From positions 18,869-82,868 of the forward strand of contig NZ_JAAKEG010000011.1 in NCBI RefSeq assembly GCF_011039075.1: a stretch of 64,000 bases of DNA. The letters are read 5' to 3'. This DNA is from Adlercreutzia sp. ZJ304. GTDB lineage: Bacteria > Actinomycetota > Coriobacteriia > Coriobacteriales > Eggerthellaceae. Within the stretch, counting starts at the first letter, position 1. Each line of letters begins with the position of its first letter. This document shows, one piece after another, positions 63,446-64,000 of this stretch. Below the pieces are notes generated by a model. That model made no database searches and was not told the DNA's origin. It saw only the letters and a list, made by a program, of their open reading frames with translations. The position numbers and the translations under genes are program-made.

Positions 63446-63478
63446 TATAAATTTAGCATGATGCTAAATTTATATCAA
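63446..63478 (-). promoter_or_regulatory. Promoter and palindromic operator of the toxin-antitoxin-chaperone operon
   Basis: TTGATA (63478-63473) and TAAATT (63455-63450), 17-bp spacing, on the minus strand. A perfect palindrome, TATAAATTTAGCA-TGA-TGCTAAATTTATA (63446-63474), covers the spacer and -10, so a bound HTH antitoxin would block RNA polymerase. Confidence 0.7.
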
Positions 63479-64000
63479 CTAGTCGACAATTATTTCACTA
63501 TTAAGAAAGTACCACCACAGCCGACTTTTCTGAATCTGATGTTTTTTGTCACTTTTTGCCTCCATTTTGGGTCCGACCGTTAATATTTTTAGCATATATC
63601 CAACACTGGTTTCGGAAAAACCCAATAACTTGGAGCTCTGATAATGGGCGCTTAAAAGCTACCAAAATCCTTTGATTTCTCTGTTCGTACCTTACAATTT
63701 ATATAAGTTATCAGTTCAGAATATATATTTGAGTGATCTACCAACACAGTTTTGTTGAACGCCCAATAACTATCATTTTTATACATTAGCAAACTTCAAA
63801 TTCTCTATATTACATAATTGTAATTTTACGGCTTTCCTCATTTTCTGTTGTTTTGGCAATTCGTGAGTTCCTCTTTAGGGTCGATTTCTCGATTCCTTTC
63901 AAAACTGTGTTGGTGGGCTGATCTTGATGTGATCAGTCGGTTCAAGATGCAAGCTCCCACAAACTAGAATCAGTGTGTCTGCGATGCGTATAGAGTAATC
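63479..64000. repeat. Gene-free right end with mobile-element-like repeats
   Basis: No gene is visible. CAACACTGGTTTCGGAAAAA (63601-63620) resembles 61961-61980 and, less closely, CAACACAGTTTTGTTGAACG (63742-63761), and the last two are followed by the same CCAATAACT. CCAACACAGTTTTG (63741-63754) has a perfect inverted copy at 63900-63913, and CTGATC/GATCAG forms a small hairpin near 63918-63936. These look like ends of insertion elements. Confidence 0.5.

Noticed and set aside
63209..63583. A plus-strand frame antisense to the toxin
   Set aside because: It crosses the operator and the toxin gene antisense, with no start signal; the minus-strand operon explains the region.
1..64000. CRISPR array or rRNA operon
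   Set aside because: No regularly spaced direct repeats and no rRNA sequence were seen; the only long repeats are the tRNA-linked pair and element ends listed.

Overview
The window looks like a chromosomal segment of a moderately low-GC member of the Coriobacteriia (Actinomycetota), most likely the Eggerthellaceae. The evidence is the actinobacterial order rarA / DUF948 / alaS / ruvX / mltG / aroE-C-K-B-Q / pepP, a beta-prime subunit with a long acidic C-terminal extension, a cytoplasmic molybdopterin oxidoreductase + 4Fe-4S + MFS triplet of the kind gut Eggerthellaceae use to reduce small aromatic molecules, and a DUF362 ferredoxin-like protein. The genus was not determined.

Left part (1-22.1 kb), ordinary core genome. 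A SEC-C methionine aminopeptidase faces a long minus-strand cluster for the shikimate pathway (aroE, aroC, aroK, aroB, aroQ, with spacings of a few bases and a GTGA overlap into an Xaa-Pro peptidase). Upstream of it are mltG, ruvX, alaS, an AI-2E-type permease, a DUF948 protein, rarA and galU. Next come a small lipoprotein, ribD-ribE-ribH without ribBA, a DUF362 protein, and a substrate-binding lipoprotein plus permease that lack an adjacent ATPase.

Accessory junction (22.1-28.5 kb). A tRNA-Ala(CGC) gene is followed by a second copy of its 3' part and about 140 bp of downstream sequence. Between the two copies lies only a DUF3800 gene, with no integrase. The left copy is interrupted by a 602-bp element with terminal inverted repeats and an 8-bp target duplication. 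Beyond it is a block that looks more GC-rich than the host genes: a ZIP transporter, a decayed hipA with an intact hipB-like gene, an MGMT-family protein and a ferrochelatase. A LuxR-type HTH remnant follows.

Middle (28.5-54 kb), core again. mnmA; a divergent polyphosphate pair (tandem-domain PPK2 and a PPK1 with a long unusual tail); glmM; hisE overlapping the end of rpoBC; a PPi-type phosphofructokinase; yigZ; an ABC-F ATPase; endonuclease IV; a secreted EndA-type nuclease overlapping a multi-spanning membrane protein; a Fic protein with an altered active-site motif; and a VOC protein. The C-terminal extension of RpoC carries a helix-hairpin-helix domain resembling the alpha-subunit CTD. 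Between ppk1 and glmM are two tandem hairpins with different stems but almost identical 31-nt loop segments.

Right part (54.8-64 kb), accessory. A molybdenum oxidoreductase operon (catalytic subunit, four-cluster ferredoxin, MFS carrier) is followed by small stress or defence modules: a RelE/ParE toxin with a Phd/YefM-like antitoxin, an unknown gene whose promoter carries 12-bp direct repeats, a small Cys/His-rich protein, and a toxin-antitoxin-chaperone operon (MqsR-like, MqsA-like, SecB-like) with a palindromic operator over its promoter. The last 500 bp hold only repeats that look like mobile-element ends.
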